A stretch of 6,401 nucleotides of DNA, from the NCBI GenBank assembly GCA_947643685.1, contig CANRXD010000102.1:1-6401 (forward strand). The letters are read 5' to 3'. Positions 1 to 5,668 of the stretch are shown here, piece by piece. Positions within the stretch are counted from its first letter, which is position 1. Each line of letters opens with the position of its first letter. The stretch comes from an uncultured Clostridium sp. (GTDB taxonomy: Bacteria; Bacillota; Clostridia; Lachnospirales; Lachnospiraceae). The translations under genes were made by a program, and so were the position numbers. The notes under the pieces were generated by a model. That model had not been told where the DNA came from, made no database searches, and was given only the letters and a program-made list of their open reading frames with translations.

Positions 1-32
1 GCTATCATGCCACAGCTACATTAACATATCAC

Positions 33-72
33 AAGTGCGGAAAAAATGCAAGCACTTTTTCCGCACTTTTTT
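33..72 (+). terminator. Intrinsic terminator, plus-strand orientation (possibly bidirectional)
   Basis: Positions 33-45 (AAGTGCGGAAAAA) are the perfect reverse complement of 56-68, giving a 13-bp stem with a 10-nt loop. The second arm runs straight into a T-tract ending at 72, so the hairpin plus U-tail reads correctly on the plus strand. On the minus strand the stem is followed by GTGATATG, a poor U-tract, so termination of the S41 protease operon here would be weaker. The best explanation is the end of a convergent plus-strand gene lying left of the window, with the hairpin perhaps shared. GCACTTTTT is directly repeated (52-60 and 63-71), allowing a competing shorter hairpin of 33-38 with 52-57. 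The rest of 1-98 shows nothing else. Confidence 0.75.
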
Positions 73-98
73 ACTTCTTTTACCTTTTGTGCTGCAGT

Positions 99-1454
99 TT
101 ACGGAGCGTCGTCTGCCTTTGTCGTTTCCTCCAAAGCCTCCAGTTCCTTTTTCACTGCATCTGTTCCGCGAAGCAGAACTCCCACTGCCGCCTTAAGCTG
201 ATTGTCTTCGTCCTTCGGAACCTCAATCATGCTTCTTAAATCCTCACGCAGCTCCACTTCCACATCCGGCTCGATTCCCAGCTCATGAATACATTCTCCC
301 GAGGGAACATAGTAGTAGGCCGTTGTCAGCTTCACAGCGCTTCCATCCGCCATCGGAAAAACTCCCTGGGCAATGCCCTTCCCAAAAGTTTTGGTTCCCA
401 CAACCGTTCCCCAGCCATTATCTTTTAAAGCGCCGGTGAGAACCTCGGATGCGCTGGCGCTCTGGCCGTTCACCAGAACCACAATGGGAACGTCCACCTG
501 ATGTCCGTCCTCAGAACAAAAGCTGCTGTCAGGAACACCTTTTCCTTTAAAACTTACAATGACGTCCCCTTCCGGAAGCAGATAGTCCGCAATGGCTTTG
601 GCCGCATTCACCACGCCGCCGCCATTGTTTCTCAAATCCACAATCAGGCCTTCCATTCCTTTTCCCTCCAGGGAATCCACTGCCGTTTTAAACTGGTCCC
701 CTGATACCTCTTCAAAGGAAGACAGGGAAATATAGCCGATTTTATCCTCCAGCATGGTATATTCCACCGTAGGATTCTCCACCATGGCGCGCTCCATGGT
801 CATCTCCACGTAGTCCTCCGCGGATTCCCGGTAAACCGTAAGGCTCACCTCTGTCCCCTCTTCCCCTTTGATATAATCACTGACCAGAAGACTCAGATCC
901 ATGCCTGACACATCCATGTCGCCCACTGCGGTCAGAACATCTCCAGGCAGCATACCGGCCTTTTCCGCCGGAGTCCCCTTAAAGACCTTAACCACTGTTA
1001 TGATACCCGTATACACGTTCTGACTCACCTGAACGCCGATACCGCAATATTCGCCTTCGTTGCTCTCCACAACGCTCTCATATTCCTCCGGAGTGTAATA
1101 CACAGAGTAAGGATCCTGAAGGGAATATATCAGGCCGCTGTAAATCCATTCCTCCGGATCCTCCCTTTCCTCCTCGTCAAACAGGAAATACTGATTAATC
1201 AGCTCCTGCATGTAATTAAGCTTGGGGCCGATTTTCGCCATATCCAGCTTTCCATCGTCACCTGTCCCATCAATCGTCTGAACCTCAGCACTCTGGTCCA
1301 CATTGACCCCACGGGCCACAACCCAGATCCCGGCTGCCATTCCCACTGCAATAAGTCCGGAAAAAGCCGTCACCAGTGCGCCCACCAGCACACCCTTCCA
1401 GAATTTATTTTTTGTCTCTTTTTCTTCCAAGTCCTTTTTCTCCTGTTCTATCAT
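99..1454 (-). CDS. Membrane-anchored S41 C-terminal processing protease (CtpA/CtpB/Prc family)
   Basis: This 451-residue protein is a serine protease of the carboxy-terminal processing family, acting outside the membrane on envelope proteins. Residues 1-20 are charged and cytoplasmic, followed by one membrane anchor at about 21-47. A PDZ domain (about 135-222, with the GIGV and PAEKAGMLPGD motifs) gates substrate entry, and the S41 catalytic core spans about 235-400. By alignment to the family from memory, the catalytic Ser is S334 in SASASE and the general-base Lys is K359 in TFGKG, 25 residues on as in plant D1 protease; Q363 completes the site. All are present, so it should be active. The ATG has a clear GGAGG site (1463-1467) 8 nt upstream. 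The gene starts 15 nt after the M23 hydrolase stop and is last in the operon. Its ftsEX neighbourhood resembles Bacillus subtilis ctpB. The C-terminal tail (about 405-451) is acidic and has no recognisable domain. The true substrate is unknown. Confidence 0.95.
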   Translation of the reverse strand: MIEQEKKDLEEKETKNKFWKGVLVGALVTAFSGLIAVGMAAGIWVVARGVNVDQSAEVQTIDGTGDDGKLDMAKIGPKLNYMQELINQYFLFDEEEREDPEEWIYSGLIYSLQDPYSVYYTPEEYESVVESNEGEYCGIGVQVSQNVYTGIITVVKVFKGTPAEKAGMLPGDVLTAVGDMDVSGMDLSLLVSDYIKGEEGTEVSLTVYRESAEDYVEMTMERAMVENPTVEYTMLEDKIGYISLSSFEEVSGDQFKTAVDSLEGKGMEGLIVDLRNNGGGVVNAAKAIADYLLPEGDVIVSFKGKGVPDSSFCSEDGHQVDVPIVVLVNGQSASASEVLTGALKDNGWGTVVGTKTFGKGIAQGVFPMADGSAVKLTTAYYYVPSGECIHELGIEPDVEVELREDLRSMIEVPKDEDNQLKAAVGVLLRGTDAVKKELEALEETTKADDAP

Positions 1455-1469
1455 AAACTGTACCTCCGA

Positions 1470-2672
1470 CTACGGACTCACATACTGACGCGGATTTACA
1501 TATGTACCGCCTGCACGGATTCCAAAATGCAGATGTGGCCCGGTGGAATATCCGGTGGAGCCCACCTTTGCAATCACCTGCCCCTGTTTCACAGTCTGCC
1601 CCACAGATGCCAGAAGCTTCGACGCATGCATATAGACGGTGTAAACCCCGCCGCCATGGCTGATCATGATGTAATTTCCGGCTGAATAGCTGTATGTGGA
1701 AACCACCACCTCGCCGGACGCTGCCGCCACAATATCGGTTCCTGTGGGAGCCCCGATATCAATTCCCTGATGATTGGAGGAAGCGCCTTCCGTCGGTGAA
1801 GAACGGCCGCCAAAACCTGATGTAATCCGGCTGCTTCCAGGGCATGGCCATGCGAAGCTAATATCTCCAAGACTCATGGTTTTATACGTTTTTCCAGCTT
1901 CTTCCGCTTTTCTTCTGGCCTCTTCTTCCTTTCGCTTAAGTTCCGCCTCAATGGCTTTTATGGACTGCTCCTGAGCCTCCAGATCTTTTTCATACTCAGA
2001 AAGCTGTCCCTCCGCCTGTGTAATCTGACTTTCATATTTTTTTAACTCCGTCTGCTTGGCCGATAAGAGCAGTTCCACAGATGCATGTCTGGCTTCCGTT
2101 TCCTCCTGCAGGGAAAGAAGCTTCACATGTTCCTCCTCCAGAACATGCTCTTTTTCTGTGATCCGTTCCTTGGTGGCCGCATACTCATCAAGCATCTGCC
2201 TGTCGTAGGATGAGATTTTAGCAATATACTCTGCCTTGTTTAAAAGCTCCGACAGAGATTCTGCCCGCATGAGAAGATCCACATAGGAACTGTCCCCTTT
2301 CTCATACATATATTTTATCCGCAGCTTCATGGATTCATACTGCTTTTTTTCCACCTCTTTTGCCTCATCCAGCTCCCCCTTCGTAACCTCGATCTGATCT
2401 TCCTTGGTTCTGATATCCGCTTCCAGACCGGAAAGTTCATCACTTATGGCCTCCAGACTGGCATCCAGCTTTTTCACATAAGCAGCCGCATCACTTTTTA
2501 AACTTTCAAGATTTTTAATGGCGTCCTCCGTTTTTTTCTTCTCCTCTTCCAGGGCCGTCCGTTTTTTCTTTGCGTCCTCCAGGCCGGCTTTCGTAGCACC
2601 GGCCGGAAAGGCGGTACACAGAATACAGATTCCGAAAAACATGGTTCCAAACAGTCTCTTATGTCTCTTCAT
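1470..2672 (-). CDS. Secreted coiled-coil M23 (LytM) murein hydrolase, EnvC-like partner of FtsEX
   Basis: This 400-residue protein is predicted to cut peptidoglycan cross-links or stem peptides outside the membrane under FtsEX control. It begins with a signal peptide: KRHKR, then a hydrophobic core to about residue 22 and likely cleavage near PAGA-T. A long, Lys/Glu-rich, heptad-like coiled coil follows at about 30-265, interrupted by a less charged stretch at about 125-155. A linker leads into the C-terminal M23/LytM domain (about 273-400). Zinc and catalytic residues are all visible: H301 and D305 in HQGIDIG, H349 in YMHAS, H380 and H382 in HLHFG. Unlike E. coli EnvC, whose LytM domain is degenerate and only activates amidases, this one looks catalytically competent. 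The architecture matches FtsEX-activated hydrolases, where the coiled coil docks on the FtsX extracellular domain. The start is supported by AGGAGAG 6 nt or less upstream of the ATG. Function is inferred from domains and operon position; the bond cleaved cannot be read from sequence. Confidence 0.94.
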   Translation of the reverse strand: MKRHKRLFGTMFFGICILCTAFPAGATKAGLEDAKKKRTALEEEKKKTEDAIKNLESLKSDAAAYVKKLDASLEAISDELSGLEADIRTKEDQIEVTKGELDEAKEVEKKQYESMKLRIKYMYEKGDSSYVDLLMRAESLSELLNKAEYIAKISSYDRQMLDEYAATKERITEKEHVLEEEHVKLLSLQEETEARHASVELLLSAKQTELKKYESQITQAEGQLSEYEKDLEAQEQSIKAIEAELKRKEEEARRKAEEAGKTYKTMSLGDISFAWPCPGSSRITSGFGGRSSPTEGASSNHQGIDIGAPTGTDIVAAASGEVVVSTYSYSAGNYIMISHGGGVYTVYMHASKLLASVGQTVKQGQVIAKVGSTGYSTGPHLHFGIRAGGTYVNPRQYVSP

Positions 2673-2676
2673 ATTG

Positions 2677-2683
2677 CTCTCCT
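2677..2683 (-). promoter_or_regulatory. Shine-Dalgarno of M23 gene overlapping the ftsX stop codon
   Basis: Read on the minus strand, TAGGAGAGCAATATG holds the ftsX stop (TAG, 2684-2682), whose last two bases are the first two of an AGGAGAG ribosome site. The ATG of the M23 hydrolase follows at 2672. The shared bases mean ribosomes terminating on ftsX sit on the next gene's initiation site. This is consistent with coupled synthesis of FtsX and its hydrolase partner, and it fixes the M23 start. Confidence 0.75.
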
Positions 2684-3596
2684 ACACCCGCAGATGTCTG
2701 CGTATGGTCATGAAACTAACAATAAAGCCAAGACCGCCGCCAAGAGCCAGAGAAACCCCTGCCATGGACGGGTAAATGGTCTCAACAGGAAGGAATTGAA
2801 TAATCCCCGAAAGAAGCTGGAACCGCAGTGCCACATATTCCACAGTCTGCCGGTACAGAAAGTACATGGCCGCCAGGGGAATGGAGGCCCCGAAAAGTCC
2901 CAAAAGCGTTCCTTCCACCACAAATGGCGCCCGTATCATAAAATTTGTTGCTCCTATAAGCCGCATGATCTTGTTTTCGTTTTTTCGAAATTCTGCCGTA
3001 ACGGAAATCGTGTTGCTGATTAAGAAAACTGCAACAGCCAGCAGCATAAATATCATGGCTCCGAACAGCATGGCCAGAATTCTGTTGAAACTGGATAAAC
3101 CAGCCGCCGCACTGTTGGAGTAGTTCACCTTCCTGACTCCGGAAACCGTTTCCAGATACTGAACCACCGGGCCCTGATCCGCAATATTGTAAAGAAAAAT
3201 TTCAAAAGACGCAGAGCCTGCCAGAGGATTATCTCCGGCAAAGCCCTCAGCCAGACTGCTGTTTTCCCCGAAATACTCATCTTTAAAACTTTCCCAGGCT
3301 TCCGCTGCCGAAATGTATTTCAGATCTTTGATCTGTGCGCCGCGGTCTGCCTTTATGGTTTCACCGATTCCAAGAATCTCCTCCTCCGTAAGGTTTTCAT
3401 CAAAAAAAACGGAGATTCCCATGGAGGATTCCGCCGTAACCACCATGTACTGGATATTGGTAATCACCGAATAAAAAACGCAGAACAAAAAAATACACGC
3501 AGAAATAATCGCCGTCGAAGCAAGGGAAAACCAGATATTTCTGCATATATTCACTATGCCCTGTTTCAGGCAGAACCAAAGTGTACTAATTCTCAT
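2682..3596 (-). CDS. ftsX: Cell-division ABC transporter permease-like protein FtsX
   Basis: FtsX is the membrane half of the FtsEX complex. It carries no solute but transmits FtsE ATP-hydrolysis cycles to a periplasmic or extracellular wall hydrolase. With the start at 3596 it has 304 residues. The layout is a short cytoplasmic N-terminus, TM1 at about 25-48, an extracytoplasmic domain at about 50-170 that would contact the hydrolase coiled coil, then TM2 at about 172-195, TM3 at about 225-248 and TM4 at about 276-296. The sequence EFRKNENKIMRLIGAT between TM2 and TM3 is typical of the FtsX/MacB coupling region. I chose ATG 3596 because the protein then opens MRISTLW, as FtsX proteins of this group usually do. 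The frame stays open to GTG 3623 and ATG 3620, which would add 9 or 8 residues. No candidate has an ideal ribosome site. The ftsE stop (3586-3588) lies inside this gene, an 11-nt overlap (38 nt from the GTG), which points to translational coupling. Confidence 0.95.
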   Translation of the reverse strand: MRISTLWFCLKQGIVNICRNIWFSLASTAIISACIFLFCVFYSVITNIQYMVVTAESSMGISVFFDENLTEEEILGIGETIKADRGAQIKDLKYISAAEAWESFKDEYFGENSSLAEGFAGDNPLAGSASFEIFLYNIADQGPVVQYLETVSGVRKVNYSNSAAAGLSSFNRILAMLFGAMIFMLLAVAVFLISNTISVTAEFRKNENKIMRLIGATNFMIRAPFVVEGTLLGLFGASIPLAAMYFLYRQTVEYVALRFQLLSGIIQFLPVETIYPSMAGVSLALGGGLGFIVSFMTIRRHLRV

Positions 3597-4272
3597 ACCG
3601 GTACCCGCTTTCTTCCTCATCACTGATTATGATGCCCTTATCAATGGTAATCACACGCTTCTTCATCATATCCACGATTTCGCGGCTGTGGGTCACAACA
3701 ATCACAGTCGTTCCCTGCCGGTTGATCTCCTCTAAAAGCTTCATGATTTCCATGGCATTGTGCGGGTCTAAATTTCCAGTAGGCTCGTCAGCCAACAGCA
3801 CCTCTGGCCTGTTAATCAGGGCTCTTGCAATGGCAACTCTCTGCTGTTCTCCTCCTGAGAGCTGATGCGGATAAGATTTATACTTGGACGAAAGCCCCAC
3901 CATTTTTAACATCTGCGGAACTGATTCCCGGATCGTGCGTCCGGAAGCCCCGATCACCCTCTGGGCAAAAGCCACATTTTCATAAACGGTTCTGTCCTTC
4001 AATAGACGGAAATCCTGGAATACCACCCCCAGTCTCCTCCGGTATCTGGGAATATACCGCCTTGGCATTTTTCCCAGATCCATGTCATTGACAACAACGC
4101 GGCCGGAGGTTGGTTCCACTTCCTTTAACAGAATCTTCAGCAAAGTGGATTTTCCCGAACCGCTCCGGCCCGTAATAAAGACAAATTCCCCGTCGTCAAT
4201 GATAATGTCAAGCCCCTTTAAAGCGCGGCTGCTCTTCTCATAGGTCTTTGTCAGTTTCGAAATTTCAATCAT
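3586..4272 (-). CDS. ftsE: Cell-division ATP-binding protein FtsE
   Basis: FtsE is the cytoplasmic ATPase of the FtsEX complex, a 228-residue protein of normal family length. All ABC motifs are intact: Walker A GRSGSGKST (35-43), Q-loop Q86 in VFQDFRLL, signature LSGGEQQR (138-145), Walker B with D162 and catalytic E163 in LLADEPTGNLD, and switch His H195 in VVTHS. The start MIEISKLTKTY aligns with the usual FtsE N-terminus. Upstream of its ATG only a weak or distant ribosome site is visible (GGAG ending about 17 nt away). The stop of the CdaR-like gene lies 2 nt before the ATG (TGATTATG), so translation probably depends on re-initiation by ribosomes finishing that gene. It overlaps ftsX at its 3' end. 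ATP binding should drive FtsX conformational change and so hydrolase activation at the septum or lateral wall. Confidence 0.97.
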   Translation of the reverse strand: MIEISKLTKTYEKSSRALKGLDIIIDDGEFVFITGRSGSGKSTLLKILLKEVEPTSGRVVVNDMDLGKMPRRYIPRYRRRLGVVFQDFRLLKDRTVYENVAFAQRVIGASGRTIRESVPQMLKMVGLSSKYKSYPHQLSGGEQQRVAIARALINRPEVLLADEPTGNLDPHNAMEIMKLLEEINRQGTTVIVVTHSREIVDMMKKRVITIDKGIIISDEEESGYRYEN

Positions 4273-4274
4273 AA

Positions 4275-5363
4275 TCAGTAATCCAGGTTCTCCATATACT
4301 TCATGTATTTTACTACCATAAGGGCAATCTTGAAGGTAATGGCATCCTCAAACACGCGAAGATCCAGACCTGTACTCTTCTGAAGTTTATCCAGACGGTA
4401 AACCAGAGTGTTTCTGTGAATGTAGAGCTGCCTTGAGGTCTCCGATACATTCAGACTGTTTTCAAAAAACTTATTGATTGTAGTAAGCGTTTCCTCGTCA
4501 AATTCATCCGGATTCTTTCCATCAAAGATTTCCTTAATAAACATACGGCACAAGGGCAGAGGAAGCTGATAAATCAGGCGTCCGATACCAAGCTTGGAAT
4601 ATGCCACCACATTCTTTCCACTGTAAAAAATTTTTCCCACATCCAGAGCCATTTTCGCTTCCTTATAGGACCGGGATACGTCCTTAATTTCATTTACAAT
4701 CGTACCAAAGGCAATATGTACCTTGGACATGGCCTCTGTATTCAGCATATCGAGGATCGTATTGGCCGTTTTCTCCAGATCCTCATAGCTTTCTCCCTGC
4801 TTCACCTCGCGTACCAGAATAATATTTTTTTCATCCACCGCGGTGATAAAATCCTTCGTCTTTGTGGAGAACAGGCTTCTCACAGTTTCCAGCGCATTGA
4901 CATCTTTCTCATTCTTTGTCTCAATCAGAAAAACCACTCGTTTTACATTCGTTTCAATATGAAGCTTCTTTGCCCGGTTATAAATATCAACCAGAAGAAG
5001 ATTATCCAAAAGCAGATTCTTAATGAAATTATCCTTATCGAACCGTTCCTTGTAAGCCACCAGAAGATTCTGAATCTGGAAAGCAGCCAGCTTTCCTACC
5101 ATATATGCGTCATCGCTGCCGCCCTTGGCAAGCAGGATATACTCCAGCTGATGCTCGTCAAACACCTTAAAGAACTGGTAACCGGAAATTACCTGGCTGT
5201 CAGCCGGTGAATCCACAAAAGTGAGGATAGCACTTTCGTAGTCTTCTGCATGTTTTAATGTGGAGGCCAGGACTTTTCCCTCTACGTCACAAATGCAGAG
5301 GTCAATTCGAGTAATTTCTTTCATCCCCTCAATGTTGCACTGTAATATTTGATTTGAAATCAT
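4275..5363 (-). CDS. CdaR/PucR-type transcriptional regulator leading the ftsEX operon
   Basis: This 362-residue cytoplasmic DNA-binding protein resembles the CdaR (sugar-diacid) and PucR regulators. The C-terminal domain (about 291-350) is a classic PucR helix-turn-helix: LNVSETSRQLYIHRNTLVYRL, then LDKLQKSTGLDLRVFED, in the family's usual place at the end. The middle (about 138-255) resembles the degenerate GGDEF-like domain common in CdaR proteins. The N-terminal 1-105 is a probable PAS-like sensor (ICDVEGKVLAST) related to, but shorter and more divergent than, the E. coli diacid-recognition domain; its ligand is unknown. The ATG is preceded by AAGGAG (5372-5377) with 8-nt spacing. It is the first gene of the operon, stopping 2 nt before ftsE, so regulator and division genes are made together. 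Auto-regulation through the palindrome at 5386-5405 is plausible but unproven. CdaR proteins classically control sugar-acid uptake; linkage to ftsEX suggests a different, wall- or growth-related role here. Confidence 0.88.
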   Translation of the reverse strand: MISNQILQCNIEGMKEITRIDLCICDVEGKVLASTLKHAEDYESAILTFVDSPADSQVISGYQFFKVFDEHQLEYILLAKGGSDDAYMVGKLAAFQIQNLLVAYKERFDKDNFIKNLLLDNLLLVDIYNRAKKLHIETNVKRVVFLIETKNEKDVNALETVRSLFSTKTKDFITAVDEKNIILVREVKQGESYEDLEKTANTILDMLNTEAMSKVHIAFGTIVNEIKDVSRSYKEAKMALDVGKIFYSGKNVVAYSKLGIGRLIYQLPLPLCRMFIKEIFDGKNPDEFDEETLTTINKFFENSLNVSETSRQLYIHRNTLVYRLDKLQKSTGLDLRVFEDAITFKIALMVVKYMKYMENLDY

Positions 5364-5385
5364 AGTGTCCTCTCCTTTTCACAAA

Positions 5386-5405
5386 TATGTGCATTAATCC
5401 ACATA
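5386..5405. promoter_or_regulatory. 20-bp palindrome, candidate operator of the regulator-ftsEX operon
   Basis: TATGTGcATTAATcCACATA is a two-fold symmetric sequence with only one non-matching base pair in each half (5392 and 5399, both C on the plus strand). It sits 23-42 nt upstream of the regulator ATG, and would overlap the transcription start if the TAAAAT at 5408-5413 is the -10 box. Position and symmetry fit a dimeric helix-turn-helix repressor site. Which protein binds it is not shown; the adjacent CdaR-like regulator is the simplest candidate. Confidence 0.45.
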
Positions 5406-5407
5406 CT

Positions 5408-5436
5408 ATTTTAATGCAAAAGCACAAAAAAGGAAA
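5408..5436 (-). promoter_or_regulatory. Possible promoter of the regulator-ftsEX operon
   Basis: On the minus strand a TAAAAT (5413-5408) in the context TGCATTAAAATAG is the best -10-like box between the cloverleaf element and the regulator ATG. An alternative TAGTAT lies at 5408-5403. At 16-18 nt spacing the -35 region is only pyrimidine-rich (TTTCCT or TTCCTT, 5430-5437) and does not resemble TTGACA. Start of transcription would fall near 5401, within the palindrome. The surrounding 5405-5465 is strongly A/T-rich and has no other feature. The assignment is weak. Confidence 0.3.
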
Positions 5437-5466
5437 GGAAAATTTTGTATTTTTTCACAAAAAAAG

Positions 5467-5618
5467 TTACAGTTCACGGGGCGGGGAAAATCGAACGAAA
5501 ACAGGTGTCAAGCTTGCTTGTAAGGCAGTTTTCGTCCGATTTTCCACATCGGGCAAACGCCCGATGCTTCTTGTCCGGCTTAAGGCGGACAAGAAGATCC
5601 CCCCCCCGTGAATAGTAA
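5467..5618. repeat. Cloverleaf-like intergenic inverted-repeat element (three hairpins closed by an outer stem)
   Basis: This GC-rich block is almost entirely self-complementary and encodes no recognisable protein. Outer stem: 5473-5486 (TTCACGGGGCGGGG) pairs with 5599-5612 with one mismatch (5482/5603), and TTAC 5467-5470 with GTAA 5615-5618 extends it past a 2-nt bulge. Hairpin 1: 5485-5502 with 5528-5545, 17 of 18 pairs, the exception being A/C on the plus strand and a U-G wobble in a minus-strand transcript; its 25-nt loop contains CAAGC and GCTTG. Hairpin 2: 5547-5554 (CATCGGGC) with 5559-5566, perfect 8 bp, AAAC loop. Hairpin 3: 5567-5577 with 5586-5596, perfect 11 bp, 8-nt loop. The junction spacers are 0-2 nt, so all arms meet at one four-way junction. 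It lies after the ABC gene's terminator and before the regulator promoter. It may be a REP/MITE-like dispersed element or a structured RNA; sequence alone cannot decide. Confidence 0.8.
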
Positions 5619-5620
5619 TC

Positions 5621-5658
5621 AAAAAAGGACAGATACATGTAAGATGTACCAGTCCTTT
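5621..5658 (-). terminator. Rho-independent terminator of the ABC ATPase gene
   Basis: On the minus strand AAAGGAC (5658-5652) pairs with GTCCTTT (5630-5624). Inside, after a short three-position internal loop, TACAT (5648-5644) pairs with ATGTA (5638-5634) around a 5-nt loop. Six T residues (complement of A 5621-5626) follow, overlapping the end of the stem. It starts 10 nt past the ABC gene stop, so that gene's transcript should end here and the regulator-ftsEX operon should need its own promoter. Confidence 0.85.
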
Positions 5659-5668
5659 CTCCCACTTC

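Noticed and set aside
2661..3023. 120-residue plus-strand open frame opposite ftsX
   Set aside because: Antisense shadow of a four-helix membrane protein gene; no recognisable motif.
4716..5210. 164-residue plus-strand open frame antisense to the CdaR-like regulator
   Set aside because: The minus-strand frame has a clear domain match and ribosome site; this one has neither.
5387..5611. 74-residue plus-strand open frame through the cloverleaf element
   Set aside because: It has no convincing ribosome site and consists mainly of translated inverted-repeat arms. The same arms give mirror-like peptides on the other strand, as expected for repeat DNA, not a gene.
5473..5612. Integron attC site or tRNA-like gene
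   Set aside because: It lacks the conserved GTTRRRY/RYYYAAC cores of attC, and arm lengths and loops do not fit a tRNA (no T-loop GTTCRA placement, no 7-bp acceptor with anticodon arm).
5456..5627. Possible target-site duplication (TCACAAAAAAAG left, TCAAAAAAG right) flanking the cloverleaf
   Set aside because: The right copy is the T-tract of the ABC gene terminator and the left is a simple A-run in A/T-rich DNA, so the likeness can easily be chance.
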